NCBI GenBank assembly: GCA_900708905.1 | Contig: CAADRB010000051.1 | Location: 186,058 to 250,057 of the forward strand | Length of the DNA: 64,000 nt | Direction: 5' to 3' | Origin: Hymenolepis diminuta | Taxonomy: Eukaryota > Platyhelminthes > Cestoda > Cyclophyllidea > Hymenolepididae | In this document: positions 12,985-26,385 of the stretch, piece by piece | Numbering within the stretch: position 1 is the first letter of the stretch | How the letters are laid out: every line of letters starts with the position of its first letter | Made by a program: the position numbers and the translations under genes | Notes under the pieces: model-generated | The model's database searches: none | Seen by the model: the letters and a program-made list of their open reading frames with translations, nothing else | Told to the model about the DNA's origin: nothing

Positions 12985-13135
12985 GGCAAGGAATGCCTCT
13001 TCTACATTGTAATACATTAAGGAGATCTAGCCCTGCTGCTATCAGATATCTGCCCACTAGATATCGTCAGGTTACAGTTGACTCAGACTAGAGAGGGGGA
13101 TGAAGGGTATTTTATTACTGAAACAAAGCCATTAT
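12985..13135 (+). repeat. Dispersed repeat, copy 1 (with 17550-17695)
   Basis: Shares an ordered set of blocks with 17550-17695: a CTTCTACA block, a TGTAAT block, TCTAG then TGCTGCTAT, then CCACTAGATATCG, then a GA-rich stretch and a TTTATT-containing end. The copies are diverged. It begins just outside the identity tract at 11821-12902. The family is unknown to me. Confidence 0.6.
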
Positions 13136-16100
13136 GGAAGTGGTGTGTTTAGAATAGGAAGTTAATAGAGAAAATGTACGCAATTTAATGGGACATAGGT
13201 GAGAGAACGAATACACCAGAAGTCCTGCGAGCTTGTGTGCCATTGGTTCCTCATGTGGCCTTTTCGATGGTACCTGCAGCCCCTTGGATCCTGGGTGGTT
13301 CTTCCTCCGGCAGGAATGAGGCACTCCCAAAAAGGCCAGAACGTGATTGCGTGGTTAAATACTACAACCATTCTGATGAGCATACAGTTTCGCTTTGTCG
13401 TTGCGGCTCCATACATGTCAATTATGCTCCCCCTCCCCCTCCTTCTGCTTTAAATACTCTGCCTCAGCATGAACTCAGTTGAGCGATAAATATTTCTGAC
13501 ATGTTTTTGTCTTAATAATAACTATCGACACTGTTCAATAATCGACTGCTGTCTTCCTTTATGTCTTTTGATAGCCCTGAGGTATCCTGTGAGGTTACTG
13601 ACTGACGGGTTTCTCCTCCTCCGCGTCTGTAGTAAATTTATTAATATCACACTGTCCTTGCGACTCCACTCTAGTGCAAATGCGTCCGCATTTTTGGCAT
13701 ATATCTTATCTGATTGCCATGACATAAGATCAATAATATTCAAAATATTTTTTACTCTGGACATTTCTTATCACACTTATTAATGAATGAAAAAATGCAG
13801 TCCATCAATTAGTAGTATTTTGTTCTAGATCGATGTTTCCTCTAATTATTTTTAGAAAGCCAGTTCCTAGAATACCATTAGCTAATATGGCAGAAGTAAG
13901 GTACCGAAACAATAGGCCGAAAACTCTGATCTCCAATTCTGAATTTTACTTTAATGAATCCTTTACTTACAATTTGCGTCTGCATCGTGATACACGAATT
14001 AATACTATTGGTCCGAGTCGCGTAACCAGGTATAGCTCTAGGATGCGGGAAGATTCAAATAACTCCTGTACCTTTCGAAAAACCAAAATTTTCAAGCACT
14101 AATGGCATATGCAGGCGGAACACACATAGGCATATCAGAAACGGCATATGTTTGATTATTTTGCTATCGACTTTGTTCACGGACGTTGGAAGGACTCTGT
14201 TGTTGCCATCGTCTGGGTACTTTCTGAGAGTGGAAAGCAGGCTGGTGAGGTGAGGTCTGTTCCATATTAGATTGAGGGGGTAGCTCTCCTTGTAGATTTC
14301 TTCATCAGTCCTCAATCGCAGTGGATTCTTAACTTTTAACTTGACAGCCCTCTATCTGGAAGAGTTTCCCTTTTCCTCTCATAATGAATGGGATGGCAAT
14401 ACATTCTCTCATTTCAGCCTTATCCGTTTCATACATAATTCGCACTTTTATCTCCGCTTTCCTCAGGTAGTGACGAAATGACTAGTTTCTTTTCAAGGAA
14501 AACTCTGTTAGCTCCTGAAACTGCTCTTCATAGTTATCAATTCACCAAAAGAACTGTCACACATCGACTCGAGGTTATCGTAGTTCAAAATAAGTATTCA
14601 CCCGACAAGCATAGGTTAACAAGTCTTCATTATGCTTTTGGAAATAGTAATACATTAAAGCAGTTCTTAAGACCTTTCACTAAATAATTCAAACAGAGTC
14701 GAGTTGTTTACGTTGAAGGAGTAGGGGCTACCAAAAAAATAGATCTCGGAAGCTAAGACAATACCCAGCAGCTAACAACGACTCCAAAAGTATAACACAA
14801 AGAATTGTGTTGGCTAAAGTGCATTGAATGAACCACGATGAGGATTCGAGATGTTAAAAGAGTGATGGGGGAGAGAGGAGATGAGAGAGAAGCGTAAGTG
14901 CCAATAAATGACAAGCGCATTTGTGTACGTAAGTGGAAATACAAAAACGGCTTACAGAGTCACTTGGGTTTGAGTCATAGGGAGGTAAAGATATCACCGC
15001 AGCTTTGTAGACGAAAAACCAACGAGAGGAAGAACACTGGTCAGTTAGGCAAAAATAGAAGTCAGTTATGACCTTGAAATATGCAAACGAACCATTAGTA
15101 TAAATATAAGGTTCAGGAGAAATAATAAAATGTAAAATATTTGATGAAATATTTTCCTCAAACTAAAATAATATTTCTACCTTGACAGAATTTATATCCT
15201 CAGTGGAGTTTTGAGAATTTCTTATAACTATCGATTAAATTTATATGTAATATTTAAACAGCAGTGATTGTCAAAGCTATAGAAAGTCATAATTTCTCGT
15301 GTTTTACACTTTTCAGAATGTTCTGGACCTCACGAGATTCCTCTGGTTCGCCTTGGTAGCATTGTACACTCCGCAGCACTCCCCCTCTAGAGGATTATTA
15401 GGTAGCTAAAATGTAGAAAAAGCGCTCGATAATTGGTTGCTGCACATATTCGGTCAGTTGAGAAGGGAAGGTAACTCTTCGATCACAACGGGCACGAGAA
15501 ACCTTAGATAGAGATATACAACAGGGTGAGATTGTAGGATTGACAGGATCTTGGAGTGGACCGGAAGAGTGGTAGAGTGTACACTGTCAGTGGATACGGA
15601 TGCAGCGAAGGAGAGTAGAATGTACAGATTTAATATTCAAAAGGTGAAAGAAATCAATAGTAGCTGGTAGCGGTTCGGCTGCTTGATTTCCTGATTGAGA
15701 TTTTCATGCATCCATAGTCTCTTCTTTCGGAATCGTTGCCTGCAAATAGGTTGCAAGTGCTAATTGTATTCATTTTTACCTTATTCATTAATCTTTTATA
15801 CAAGTTAATAAGTCCTCGCTGTGCAGGTTGCCCAAAGACTACCTTTTATTATTTATTTTTATCTGACGCGCAAAATCGGCCAACTCCCGCGGAGTTTCCC
15901 TTTTTCAAAGCCCAGATTCCACTTGCTTGGAATTGGAATTGTTCACTTACATTCCAATTTCTCCTTCTACTGTCCCCTCTTCTTTCTTACTCTCTCACTC
16001 CTTTACGACTGTCCAGTATATTCGTGGCCCGAATCAAGTTTCAATTCATGAACACAATAGCAAATTGGATATATGAGATCATCAAAACCGTAATACATTG

Positions 16101-17549
16101 TTGAAAGAAATGCTCCTTTATTTCAAAATAAAAGTGAACATGTAAATTCAAAACGGAACACATTCAGCTTTTTGGGAAGCTAGTGTATGGCTAATGATTA
16201 ATGCCAGCAACCAACCAGCGCACTTCCCAAATGAGAATTTCAAGAATTGGCAGTAGATCAAATTTTATTGTACAGCAGCACCCAGGATTCGAGTGGGAGA
16301 GAGGAACGTAGATCAGGAGAAAGAGGGGGAAGGACGAAACTGAAGAACGAGAACGAACAACGAAGGAGAAAGTGAGTGAGAAACAAGCTATTGGACCGCC
16401 AGTTTTTAAACGGCCTTATGTGAGATGGGGAGGGTAAATTATCTTGGCCATCCCTAGAATAAAAATCGATAATCTATAGCTTGTAGTTGGGCTTCCGATT
16501 GGTGAATCGTAAAAATACAGTGACTGAAGTCAATTTAAGTAGGCATTAAAAAATTTTGTGCTAACATGTATTCTAGAAGAAAATTGAGGGATCACTCTGG
16601 CAGTGAACCTTCAGGCTTGTTTTTATAGGCCTTTATTAAACATCAGTAACTGCCTATTATTGTCAAACGAATTCGATTCATTTGCTTTTCCTTTTCTCTT
16701 TCACATAATTCGTATTAATGATTTTCATTTATAATACAGAGTTATCATTTTTGATTTTCGGTTATTTGCACAGCTTAGATCAAATTCTGTTTATGTCGGA
16801 TTTTCCATAATTACAAAACGTTCGTCTTTTGTTCTTAAAAGATAAGGAAGTATTTGCCTCCACTCGTTCAATTCCCACTTCAATTGCAATTGTGAATATC
16901 TGTTCCCTCCCATCCACTTTATTTATGGAATGTTTCTAATAATCCCATTAAATCCTGCTGCTATTTGGCATATTCTGTCTAACTATTTGAAATTGCACGC
17001 TAACAGCGCTAGTGTTTGAACGCTTCCGTGTATTATATGATCCACAATATTTTCATCGAAGATGTGAAAATAATCGCCATTTTTCAAATCTCTAACACAG
17101 TGTATATATCCGTGATATTAAAATTCCTTAATAAACCGTTATTACTGTTGATTCGGAAATGGAGAAATTGTTTTAAAATACCTTAAGAAAATGGAGAAAA
17201 ATTACTTAAATTAATATGAGAATATGAGAATACTTGCAATGTATCAAATCACATGGTTTAAAGAGGGTCTGATTTCGACTAAAATGGTACTATAAGAGTC
17301 CCACTGAGTTTGACATAGAACTGCCTGCTCACATACCTAATGATCTTCGTACAAGCTTAGAGGACAATCCAGCCTTTCCCAAAATAATAAACATCTGTAG
17401 TTAAGCTTGATGAATGTGTATTTGACAAATTTAATACAATAGTAGAGGTGTAGGAGTATTGGGAATTCGAAGAAAAGTGGAAGAGCGTTAGCACTGAGCG
17501 AGTGAAAGCGAGTTGTGGTAAAGAGGGCTTGTTGAATTACATTCGTAAA

Positions 17550-17695
17550 ATAGGCTTCTTCTACACTCTTGTAATGCCAGGAAGTCTAGATTTTGCTGCT
17601 ATGACCTATCTGTCCACTAGATATCGCTAGACTCCAGTGGATTCGGATCTGGAGAAAGAGAAAAGGCAGGGGCTTTATTGAGTAAATAAAGAATA
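17550..17695 (+). repeat. Dispersed repeat, copy 2 (with 12985-13135)
   Basis: Same block order as 12985-13135, in the same orientation, with substitutions and small indels throughout. It has no coding content. Confidence 0.6.
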
Positions 17696-20600
17696 GATAT
17701 TAACTTTTTGGAGAGGAGGACGAATTTGCTCTTCGCCGTGCAACGGAAGTACAATATGAGTGCAACATCACAGCATATTTCTTCCATGCCTTAACCAGGG
17801 GAGGTCATGGTATGATGAAATCAACCGCCATTCATCGATTGCTGGAGTCCAATGATTGGTTCAATCTTCCCCAACCAGCCACTATTGGGCCAAACCCCCT
17901 ACCAAGAGTGTAAATAGAATCTTATTCTTTTAATCGATATCTAATTACTAGCTTTGCTTTGTCTCGTTAAATCTTCCTCTGACATCTGAGTAATTGTATC
18001 AACTCTATTAAAATAGACCTGTCTATACACTGTAACATCAATGAAGGTCTTTTTCTTGCAACTAATGTACGGAGGTCAGAGTATCTCAGGATTGATAACA
18101 AGTTGTGTGATTTATTGTCAAGGCTTCTGGAGCGGCATGCGCCTGCATATCGACGATGAGGGTTGGCGACTTAGAGACATTCTAAGGGAACTACTCATCC
18201 CGAGACAAAACATAAATGAGTAGCTTTGAGCATGTTTTAATGACTTCCTATCATGTAAGTTAAGGGAGTTGACAGATTTTGCGTCCTTTGTTCGTAGATG
18301 AGTAACCGATAAAAGAATAATCGACTGGCAATTAGGAAAGTCATAGATATGAGTTGGTATATACGCGTTACAAGGTATCTATTTGACTAGTAACATACCA
18401 GAGAGGAAAATTCATTTTCCGATACTTGAATGGGTGAACAGAAATCGATAAATCAATTTCACAAATTTTTTGAATTCTATTCGAAGCATACAACGTTTTC
18501 AATTTTTCTCCGTATTATTAATGAAGTGGGATGTGATGAAGAAGTAGTGATTGTTATCAGTCTTTCACTACTCTTTAAACTTCCGCTGTCACTAAACTTA
18601 TTATAGAAGGATTTTGAGTAAGTACTATCCGTAAATTAAACTTACGTCAAAAATGCTCTTAAATTTTGCTAAAATAGCTTTCAAGCCCAAATACATAAGA
18701 GTTTTTCACTTTATAAGCTAAACTTATCAAATGTGGTTGGTCATTCCCAAATAGATCGTACACCGTTGGGCATCGAACTTGTGATAACTCTTTCAATTGA
18801 ATATGGTGCAATTGTCACGCAATTAGAAAGCCAGCTATCATTCATTATAGTTAAAATTCTTGTACAAAATAGTCAATAATAACTTTTTTTATTGTATTTT
18901 CAGTAACTTGGCGAGGTTCCATGCTATATTACGTAAAATATCATTTTTTTTGTCACCTAAATGTTTGTCGACCTATATTTGCAATTTAATTTCTGTTATT
19001 CTTTTGCAATCACTATCTGTGATACCTGACCTGACTTAAATGTGATGTTTGCATTTGTTTAGACTTTTGCATTCAAATATTAGCACTAATTAAATTTTAA
19101 ACCTGTTTTTTACGGCGATTTGATTTCGAATTTTAATTAAATTTTCATTTGATATCTCTCACATCAGCTCGATCTCCCTGTGATCTTAAGACATATTTAA
19201 GTTAACCTTTATGTGACAATATCAATTCTCTAGGTCAGTTTGAATTGGGGTTATCGATCACATGACCGGATTAACTTAATTGGGTTGCCTACACCTCCAT
19301 TCGATTCCTTCGATATCACTGCACTTCAAAGTCAAGCGTACTACACAGTAAATGCCCCATAAAATTCAGGCTCTCAACTCTCTGGCTAATTTTTAATGTC
19401 AAGCGCTGTCATTCTTTTATTAAGCTTTCATCGAACTGTACCTGTCTCTCGTTACTACTGTGAGTAAAAGATCGGCAATTTTTTGGTATCCCTTGGCCAA
19501 CAATAAACTTATTCCACTTTCTCTTCTCATCCCCTTTTTTAGCACATAATTCCAGCTCTTTCTGAAATACATATTTGTCTCAATCATAATTTCTACTATC
19601 TTGAATTTTTTGAAGTTGATGATCTTAGCTAGCGACTAAACGCCTCTCTACTGGTGATTATTAAGTATTATGTCTCTATGCACTTGTTGTTTCTCTCAAT
19701 CTAAAGGAGATGAATTTAAACGGACTGAATAGATTGCAAAGGTTAAGACTCAATACTTTCAAATTATATGAAATAATATCAAGCAGCATTACGACGACCA
19801 CTGGTTTTCATCAAGTGCAATCAGAGTGAACATAAAAGTATAATAATATTTAAACGTAAGTTCATTTATCGGATAAGCAATAATAAAATAAAGGTCAAAT
19901 CTCTAAAATAAAATCGGTAATTAAAATAAACTAGCAAATTTAGTGAAAAGTACCCGCATCGGTAAGGACAGAGAGAATGTCCTTTTTTCAACTGATGATC
20001 AGGAAATAAAATAGGCCCAAACTTCAATTAATCACTTCGAGATAACGTTGAAGTGTCAATTATAATATAGAGAACTTCATTCCACATTGAACAGGCTGCA
20101 GTGAGTTGTGCTATTTTAAATCTAATGTTGCCAGTCTCATCTAATACCTCCTGGATGTATGGAGATACTAATAAGTCTTGGTGGAGGACCACTCAAAGAA
20201 GCAAATCAACTGGTTGAGAGTGGACGTAGTCTCACATATGAACCTAAGAATTAAACGATAGAGACTGAATCGCGCAGCATTACAAAATTAACTCTCCCCT
20301 TTTGAAAATATAGACAGCTTAATGCTCCCTAATTCGGCTTCTTGTTAGTCATAACTTATTAGACTCCTCGGTTATTTCCCTGTCTAGATGGTTTCTCATG
20401 TCTAAAACTAGTGAAAGTTTGTTGCTATTCCATGGATCAAGGGAAGTTTGGATTTTGTCAACTTTTTGCAGGTAAATTCGGAGTTGAGATACGTTAGAAA
20501 TATGAGTTTTTATTCATCCAACCATATCGCCCAATACATTCGAACAAATCGCATTATTTTGATTAAAGTTTCAAAAATCCTCAAGAATAATTCGCATATT

Positions 20601-20709
20601 TCTAAATTTTCTTTCTATTTTTGCATTTTTATCCACTAATTTTACAATGATAGTAAAGTATAAATCATCGTTTGGTGAGGTATGGTAATGAAATCAAGAA
20701 TAGCTTTCG

Positions 20710-23700
20710 TTAACTGGATGCTCCACTTGAGTTTTCCACGCTTGTTGATGGCCTCAATTGCGACTTTAAGATGTCAAAAATTTCTTTCAGACGAGTTATA
20801 TTTACTGACAAACTTTCTCTCCAACTTTGCGTCTATAACAAATAAATTATACATGAAAAACAATTTTTATTATTTGTCAAAATTATTTTAACTGAAAAAA
20901 TACTACCAGTGCACAATAGTTTATTCAGCATACTTACCTGTAGAATAAGCGCCCCTATTTCCGGTCCGCCGACACTGATAAAATTTTCACATGCCTGGGG
21001 TCTATTAGTTAGTAGCTTTATAATAGATTCAAGAATTCTTGCATCTCTCCTATTTAATTCCCAAAAGTTACGGAGGTATGAAAACTTGTCGTCATTCTTT
21101 TGCTTTAGAAAAGTGTCCATGTGATACCTGGGGAGGTGACTCTCAGCTACACTTTTAATCAGACTCTGCATATACGAGGGATTTGTGCCGACTTCATCCA
21201 ATTCTCCTTCAGACATCTGCGGCAGGATGAAAAATAACCGTTTATATGAAAGCATCTACTAATAATTAAAACATATATCAATCTTAATATATCTCCCACA
21301 CTGGAATCTGTATTCACAACAATCTTAAAAAAATCACTATTAATACAACAATTTGGAGACTTGAAGATAATGCCGAATATTCCATGTACAGATATGACAT
21401 TGAATAATATTAGTGAAATGTATTTAAATTTTTATAACTTAAAATTCGATAATCATCAATAACGCAATTTCATGGTATCTACTGAGGAATTAGTATTAAT
21501 CAGAGGAGTCGTAGATATTAATGAAACGCCTATTAAAATTCTTTCTAACTTCAGAGAACTCAATCAATGATGTTCTTTAATTTAAATTATAAATAGGACA
21601 ACTTACCCTTTCAAAAATATTAAAAAGACGCCTCAAAGCGAACGCCCTAGTTTTCGAAGTACGTACATACTTGATTACTCTAAAAACTGCTTTACAACAT
21701 CTGCTATGATCAATCGCCTAAAATATAAATTTGAATAAAATTTTACAAAATAAAATCATGACACTAAAAAACATTAAAAATGAAACTTTGAGCTTACGAT
21801 CGTGTCAATGCTAAGGATTCTTTTCAAAAAGTTAAGGCTATAACTAACGCCAAAATAGTTGAGTGCACTGATATCCTCAATAAAATCGTCTTCATCTTCC
21901 TCTTCATCGTTAATATCATCAAAAATACTGATATCATCATCGACAAAAGAAGTTTCATCTTCTTCAAAATCAAAGTCATCATCTTCACTATCAGAATTAT
22001 CACTTTCATCGTCACTTTCACTTTCAATATTTTCGTCTTCAGTACAACTACCAATATCGGCATCAATTCCCTCTTCTTTATTATCAGGCTCCAATGGTGC
22101 TTTCTCAATCATAGTGAGTGCATAATGTAACATTCGTTGGAGATACTCCTCTGGAATTGCATGCAATTGCTCTTCTCGTGCCACTGCCCACGCAGCATGA
22201 ATTCCGAGGGAATGCATTTCACCGGTCTTTTCAGCAATCTCCTCCAAAAATTCCACTAGGAACTAGGGTGGATAACAAAGAATATTAAAATTTCATAATG
22301 TTAATTTAAATTATTAGTAATAAGTTCTCTACATTAATCAATTTATCACACATTTGAATCTTTAAGGGAAGACAATAAATTACCTCGAAAAAACTGGGTG
22401 AGAAGTATTCGCCTTGAAGTGCTGCGTCATCGACGGCTGAAAACAAACTCTTGAGAAAAATGTCTCTATTCTTATAGTGTTTTAACATTTTCATAATTTC
22501 GTCTTCGTTTATTCCACCGCATATCTAAAACCAGCCAGTACAAACAATTTAATGAGTATGGATAATGCTCATTCATTAATTTTACTTTCGCGATTAAGTA
22601 TGTGTTGATGTGTTGCATAAATTTTGAGGTTGATTTATCAAAAAAAAAGGCAAAATTATCAGTACCATTCTCTTACCTCGATGTTTGGATAATTTCTTGC
22701 AAGTTCTTCGATTGCCCGATTTTCCACAAGAGATTCTTCTGGATAAAGATGAATACCGAGAAATTTCAACTCCGGTTTATTTCTAATCAACGTGCTATAA
22801 TATAAAGAAGATCAGTTCATTGTTGCAGTTAGATCGAAATTTTGTTTTAGAGGCAATCAACTGAGACTTCGAAGAGAGATATAAATTGTTGATCGACAGA
22901 ACAAATAAAAGTAAAATATACTAGGACTTAGACGTACGATTTTGAAGTACAATTCAACAAACGATTTACTAAGTCAAAAATTTCACATTCATAAATAACT
23001 CACCTGATCTCTGAGATTTTTAATTCGAATGGATTGTTGCCCATTTCCAAATACTGCAAATGTGGAAGACTATCGGGTCCAATAAACTGTTTTACAAATT
23101 GAAAGCGAGCATACACTTCACTATGAAGGAAAGATACATCAAGGACTCGCAGTTCTTTTAACTCCAAAATTGTTAAAAGGATTTGCTTGACAAATCGCCT
23201 TCTGTTTATCTTTAGATTATGTAAGATTAATCCTCTCAGATTACTCCACGATTCCAGCAAACAGCTGATGTCAGTGACCTTCGTTTTTGATATGTCAAGA
23301 TATTGCACTTGGTGAAGCGATTTCACCAACTGACAAAGATCGTCAGAATTCAAATTCGTATAACTTATATCAAGGTGGATTAACTTTTGTAATCGCCCCA
23401 AAGCTGTAATTGCCGATGACTTTGTCTTTTTATCAATAAATATATTTTTTAGTTTGAGTGTATGAAGATTGTTAAAGGTCTCATCGCTCAAACTGTTTGT
23501 AAAATCGTTCAAAGTGATGCCGCTCACATTCATGACAGTTATATTATAAAGGGTAAAATCACGAAGAAATTTAACCGAGGATGGTGTTAGATCAACATTT
23601 TGAAGTACTAGGGAGTAAAAGTTAACGAATTGCTTCGAAAAGAGCGTCATGTGTTCACATTTTAAAATTTTGCGCTCCCCAAGTTCTTTAAGGAGCATCG

Positions 23701-23992
23701 TGGCCATTTTTGGTGGGATTTGACGATCAAGGGGTAGGAAACGCCAAATGAATTTTGGCTCTGCGCAATCGGAGCATTTTGTGATCTGGGAAATAAAATG
23801 TTCAACAACACCCTTGGCACAAAGTTCTTCCAAAGGAGGTATTTTCACACTTCCAATTTCTAAAGAAATGAAGAATTACATTTCATTGGAATATATTTAA
23901 AATAATTTATAAATAGGAAGATTGATCCAGAGAGTTTTTTTCGATTAAAATGCAAATATAGAAAACGTACCACTCATTCTGATATCAGTCAT
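20710..23992 (-). CDS. ZYG11/ZER1-family substrate receptor of a CUL2 ubiquitin ligase, 8 exons
   Basis: Coding exons, in order on the minus strand: 23992-23971, 23859-23004, 22794-22677, 22524-22384, 22262-21798, 21717-21607, 21216-20938 and 20832-20710. All junctions are GT-AG and all phases agree, giving 704 residues from ATG to TAA. The family pairs elongin C and CUL2 with substrates. Residues 16-25 (PLEELCAKGV) fit the elongin-binding BC box, and IPPKMATMLL near 55-65 sits where ZYG11 has its CUL2-contact segment. Leucine-rich repeats fill about 85-300, with LDISYT and LDISKT typical of ZYG11. ARM/HEAT-like helices follow. Odd points: a very acidic insertion at about 442-510 in exon 5, a C-terminus shorter than the roughly 744 residues of human ZYG11B, and poor conservation of the degron-pocket segment. 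Expected location is cytosol or nucleus. Family assignment is firm; the exact orthologue (ZYG11 or ZER1) is not. Confidence 0.85.
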
Positions 23993-23999
23993 CGATGAT

Positions 24000-26385
24000 T
24001 GAAATCAGATAAAACAACTAGTAAATTAACCTCAGGAATTATGGTGAATTTTGATGAGATCTCGATTAAATAGTCCGTTATTCGAATATGATTGGCCTGT
24101 AGTAAATATAGAGTTCTCATTGGTTTGATTATAGTCTAATTATGTGTTCATCATTCGAAAATGACCTCGGAGGGACTTTTATTGGCCTGACCTTAATACA
24201 CTTAGATAAAACAGTGAGATAATCACCTTATTATAACGGGCCCCTAATTTTAAATTTATTAACTTTTTTTCCTGATTAATACGTCTGTGGTTTGCTCAAA
24301 ATATCAATATTTATTTTGGGGTTATATCTGAAGGACCAGCAGAGTTGCTGCTGCACTCAAGCATGCTCACTAATAAGCAATCTACCAAAGTTTGTAGCTA
24401 TAATCTATACCAATATGCGGTTAAATAACTGAATCAGCTTCTTTTTACTGTGGCTCATTATTACAAGTTATGGTATACTGGACATTAAATAATAAGCTCA
24501 TGAGAGGAAATGTTAATAGTTTTCCATTTATGTAGGGGGAAGATTTCCTGAGTGTGCTCTTCTGCAAAACCGGCGTTCCTGTCTAGTAGAATTGATTAAT
24601 TTACAAAATCACTGAATATGCATCGTTTAGCACCGATTACCTGATCTCCGGCCAGACAGACGTGAGTATCTTTCAAGATGTCACTATTGAGCAATGACTT
24701 CACAAGAATAGTCATGTAGTTCCATATAATTACATTCCGACATTATTATTACCACACAAAATAAAAAATTTCCCAATTTCTCACCGTGGAAATTAACTGA
24801 AATTGGTTAACAGCAAGTCCACCGCATGATAAAGGGGAGGGGGAGGAAGATCAAAAAGATGCTGAGAGAAACCTCGAAGTATCAATATTTCTTAAATTAT
24901 TTAATTTTTTGGAATCTAATTTTAGAATATTTGCTAAATGGGTGCTTTGTGTTCCAAAATTCAAAGTTTGTTATTCGTTACTTGGATTACAGTAAATGCT
25001 TGTCAATAATGTCCAGTTCCAACTCACCGTTTGTAATCTTGATGGGCGGTATTGGCACTCTAATCCATTTTCTCCCTTCCAGCAGAGGATAGGGCAAACT
25101 GATTTTGCATGATATCCCGCTGCTTGCAGTCTTAACGTAGAAGAGATGAGACAGCTAGAAATTTCCCGACCCTTCTTATCCTTAATGATATACTTCCATT
25201 AAATAGCCGTAAGTAAGTACAGTGAAAAATGAGCTCGATTAGCAACCCAACGCCATATTTAAACGTAAAGTGCGGACAATTAAATCAGACTTAAATGAAA
25301 TTTTACCAGTTGTTACACAAAGACAACCAGGTCAACGAGTTTTGTTAAGTCCAGTATAACCTGTGAAATTCCAGGATAAATGCGAAGCGATGAAATTTAG
25401 ATCAGTCCGAATATAAGTTAAGTAAATGCAATTTCAAACCAATTAACTAGTACTCGTAACAATTTGGGTGCACTTTAGATGGAGTAATTGGTTTCTAATC
25501 AAATTAATGAGAAATCTGTTAGTATTTTATTGCCTTTTCTATGTGTGAGACCACCTCAGATACATATTTAAATGAATCTTACATTTAAAGGCTAATATGA
25601 TTATTACTATACTTCATGAAGCAAACGGAAAAAAGCGTTAATTAAATAGTCCGATTCCTGGATCTCTCCGCCTGGGCTGACTTGTACGAGTATCAGTTAG
25701 GCGGGTTTTCACCAAATCCTCTGTTACCTCTCTACCACGCTGAGTGAATGATATTGAAATAGTACAAACGGTAGTTTTATATCTAAGCCTTCTACTCAAA
25801 CAGCCAATCGATATTGCTTTCTTTATCAGAGTAAGGAACGAAGGCAGTTATGACAGGCAGATTTATTAACAGAAGACTTTGAAAAGACAGGGACAAATCA
25901 GGTGGCTAAAAATACCATAATAGACATAGAAGAAACGATACATCGTCGTCAAAACCATCCCACTACAGGGGTCCAATCATTACCCTGGGACATCGACGAT
26001 CAAAGTTTGCTGACGTCTCATGAAAAAATATTTGGACTTACTTTTACCAATAAATTAGGATGACTTTCCCGGTCATTTCCGAACTTGAGCAACTTGACTT
26101 ATTCCTGCGATGTGGCCACAATCCGCTTTATATCGCTCTCTCTCTCTCCCTCTCCATGGCGAGGAACCGGATGCCAACATTCACTAACATGTTGATTAGT
26201 ATAACTATTTTAAGAATTTTATCGCGAGTTACAAAACCCGTCCGACACCGTGAATCGCTAGTGTTCAACCCGAAAGAATCTGAAAGGGATCGATCATGTA
26301 TTAACTAAAAAGAGACCGATCGTCAACAGAAATTCATTGAATAAATGTCAGAAGCAGTCATTCCCAAAATGCTTATTTACGGAGA
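24000..26385. other. Intergenic, mostly without features
   Basis: No gene is recognised. Besides the dispersed repeat at 24826-25092, I see only AT-rich sequence. The ZYG11-like gene starts at 23992, so its promoter should lie in the first few hundred bases; I see no clear TATA or CCAAT arrangement there. Confidence 0.45.
24826..25092 (+). repeat. Dispersed repeat, copy 1 (inverted copy at 41830-42075)
   Basis: Plus-strand translation here and minus-strand translation of 41830-42075 align over about 60 positions: both begin MLR-T-SK, share YLLNG then F-NS, and share LD-SKCLS. The DNA aligns too (for example AAATGGGT and AATGCTTGTC blocks). The shared frame could be chance conservation within a repeat or the remains of a coding element; I do not recognise the family. 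Confidence 0.55.

Larger units (their letters stand above)
12903..20709. other. Intergenic, 7.8 kb without a supported gene
   Basis: Open frames here (for example 13833-14102 and 15736-16104) have no family signature, and I reject them. Visible content is the repeat pair 12985-13135 and 17550-17695, plus several purine-rich patches (14860-14900, 16290-16385, 17460-17520). Confidence 0.5.

Noticed and set aside
13833..14102. 89-codon plus-strand open frame after an acceptor-like TTTTTAG
   Set aside because: No homology I recognise, no donor that would continue it and no neighbouring exons.
15736..16104. 122-codon plus-strand hydrophobic open frame
   Set aside because: Pyrimidine-rich sequence gives Phe and Leu codons by composition; no membrane-protein family is recognisable.
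20833..20937. Continuation of the ZYG11-like exon past 20938
   Set aside because: The frame stays open but a clear GTAAG donor ends the exon at 20938, and an acceptor at 20833 starts a last exon that joins in phase and ends at a TAA.
21859..22125. Poly-serine protein on the plus strand
   Set aside because: It is the complement of the acidic Asp/Glu tract of the ZYG11-like gene.
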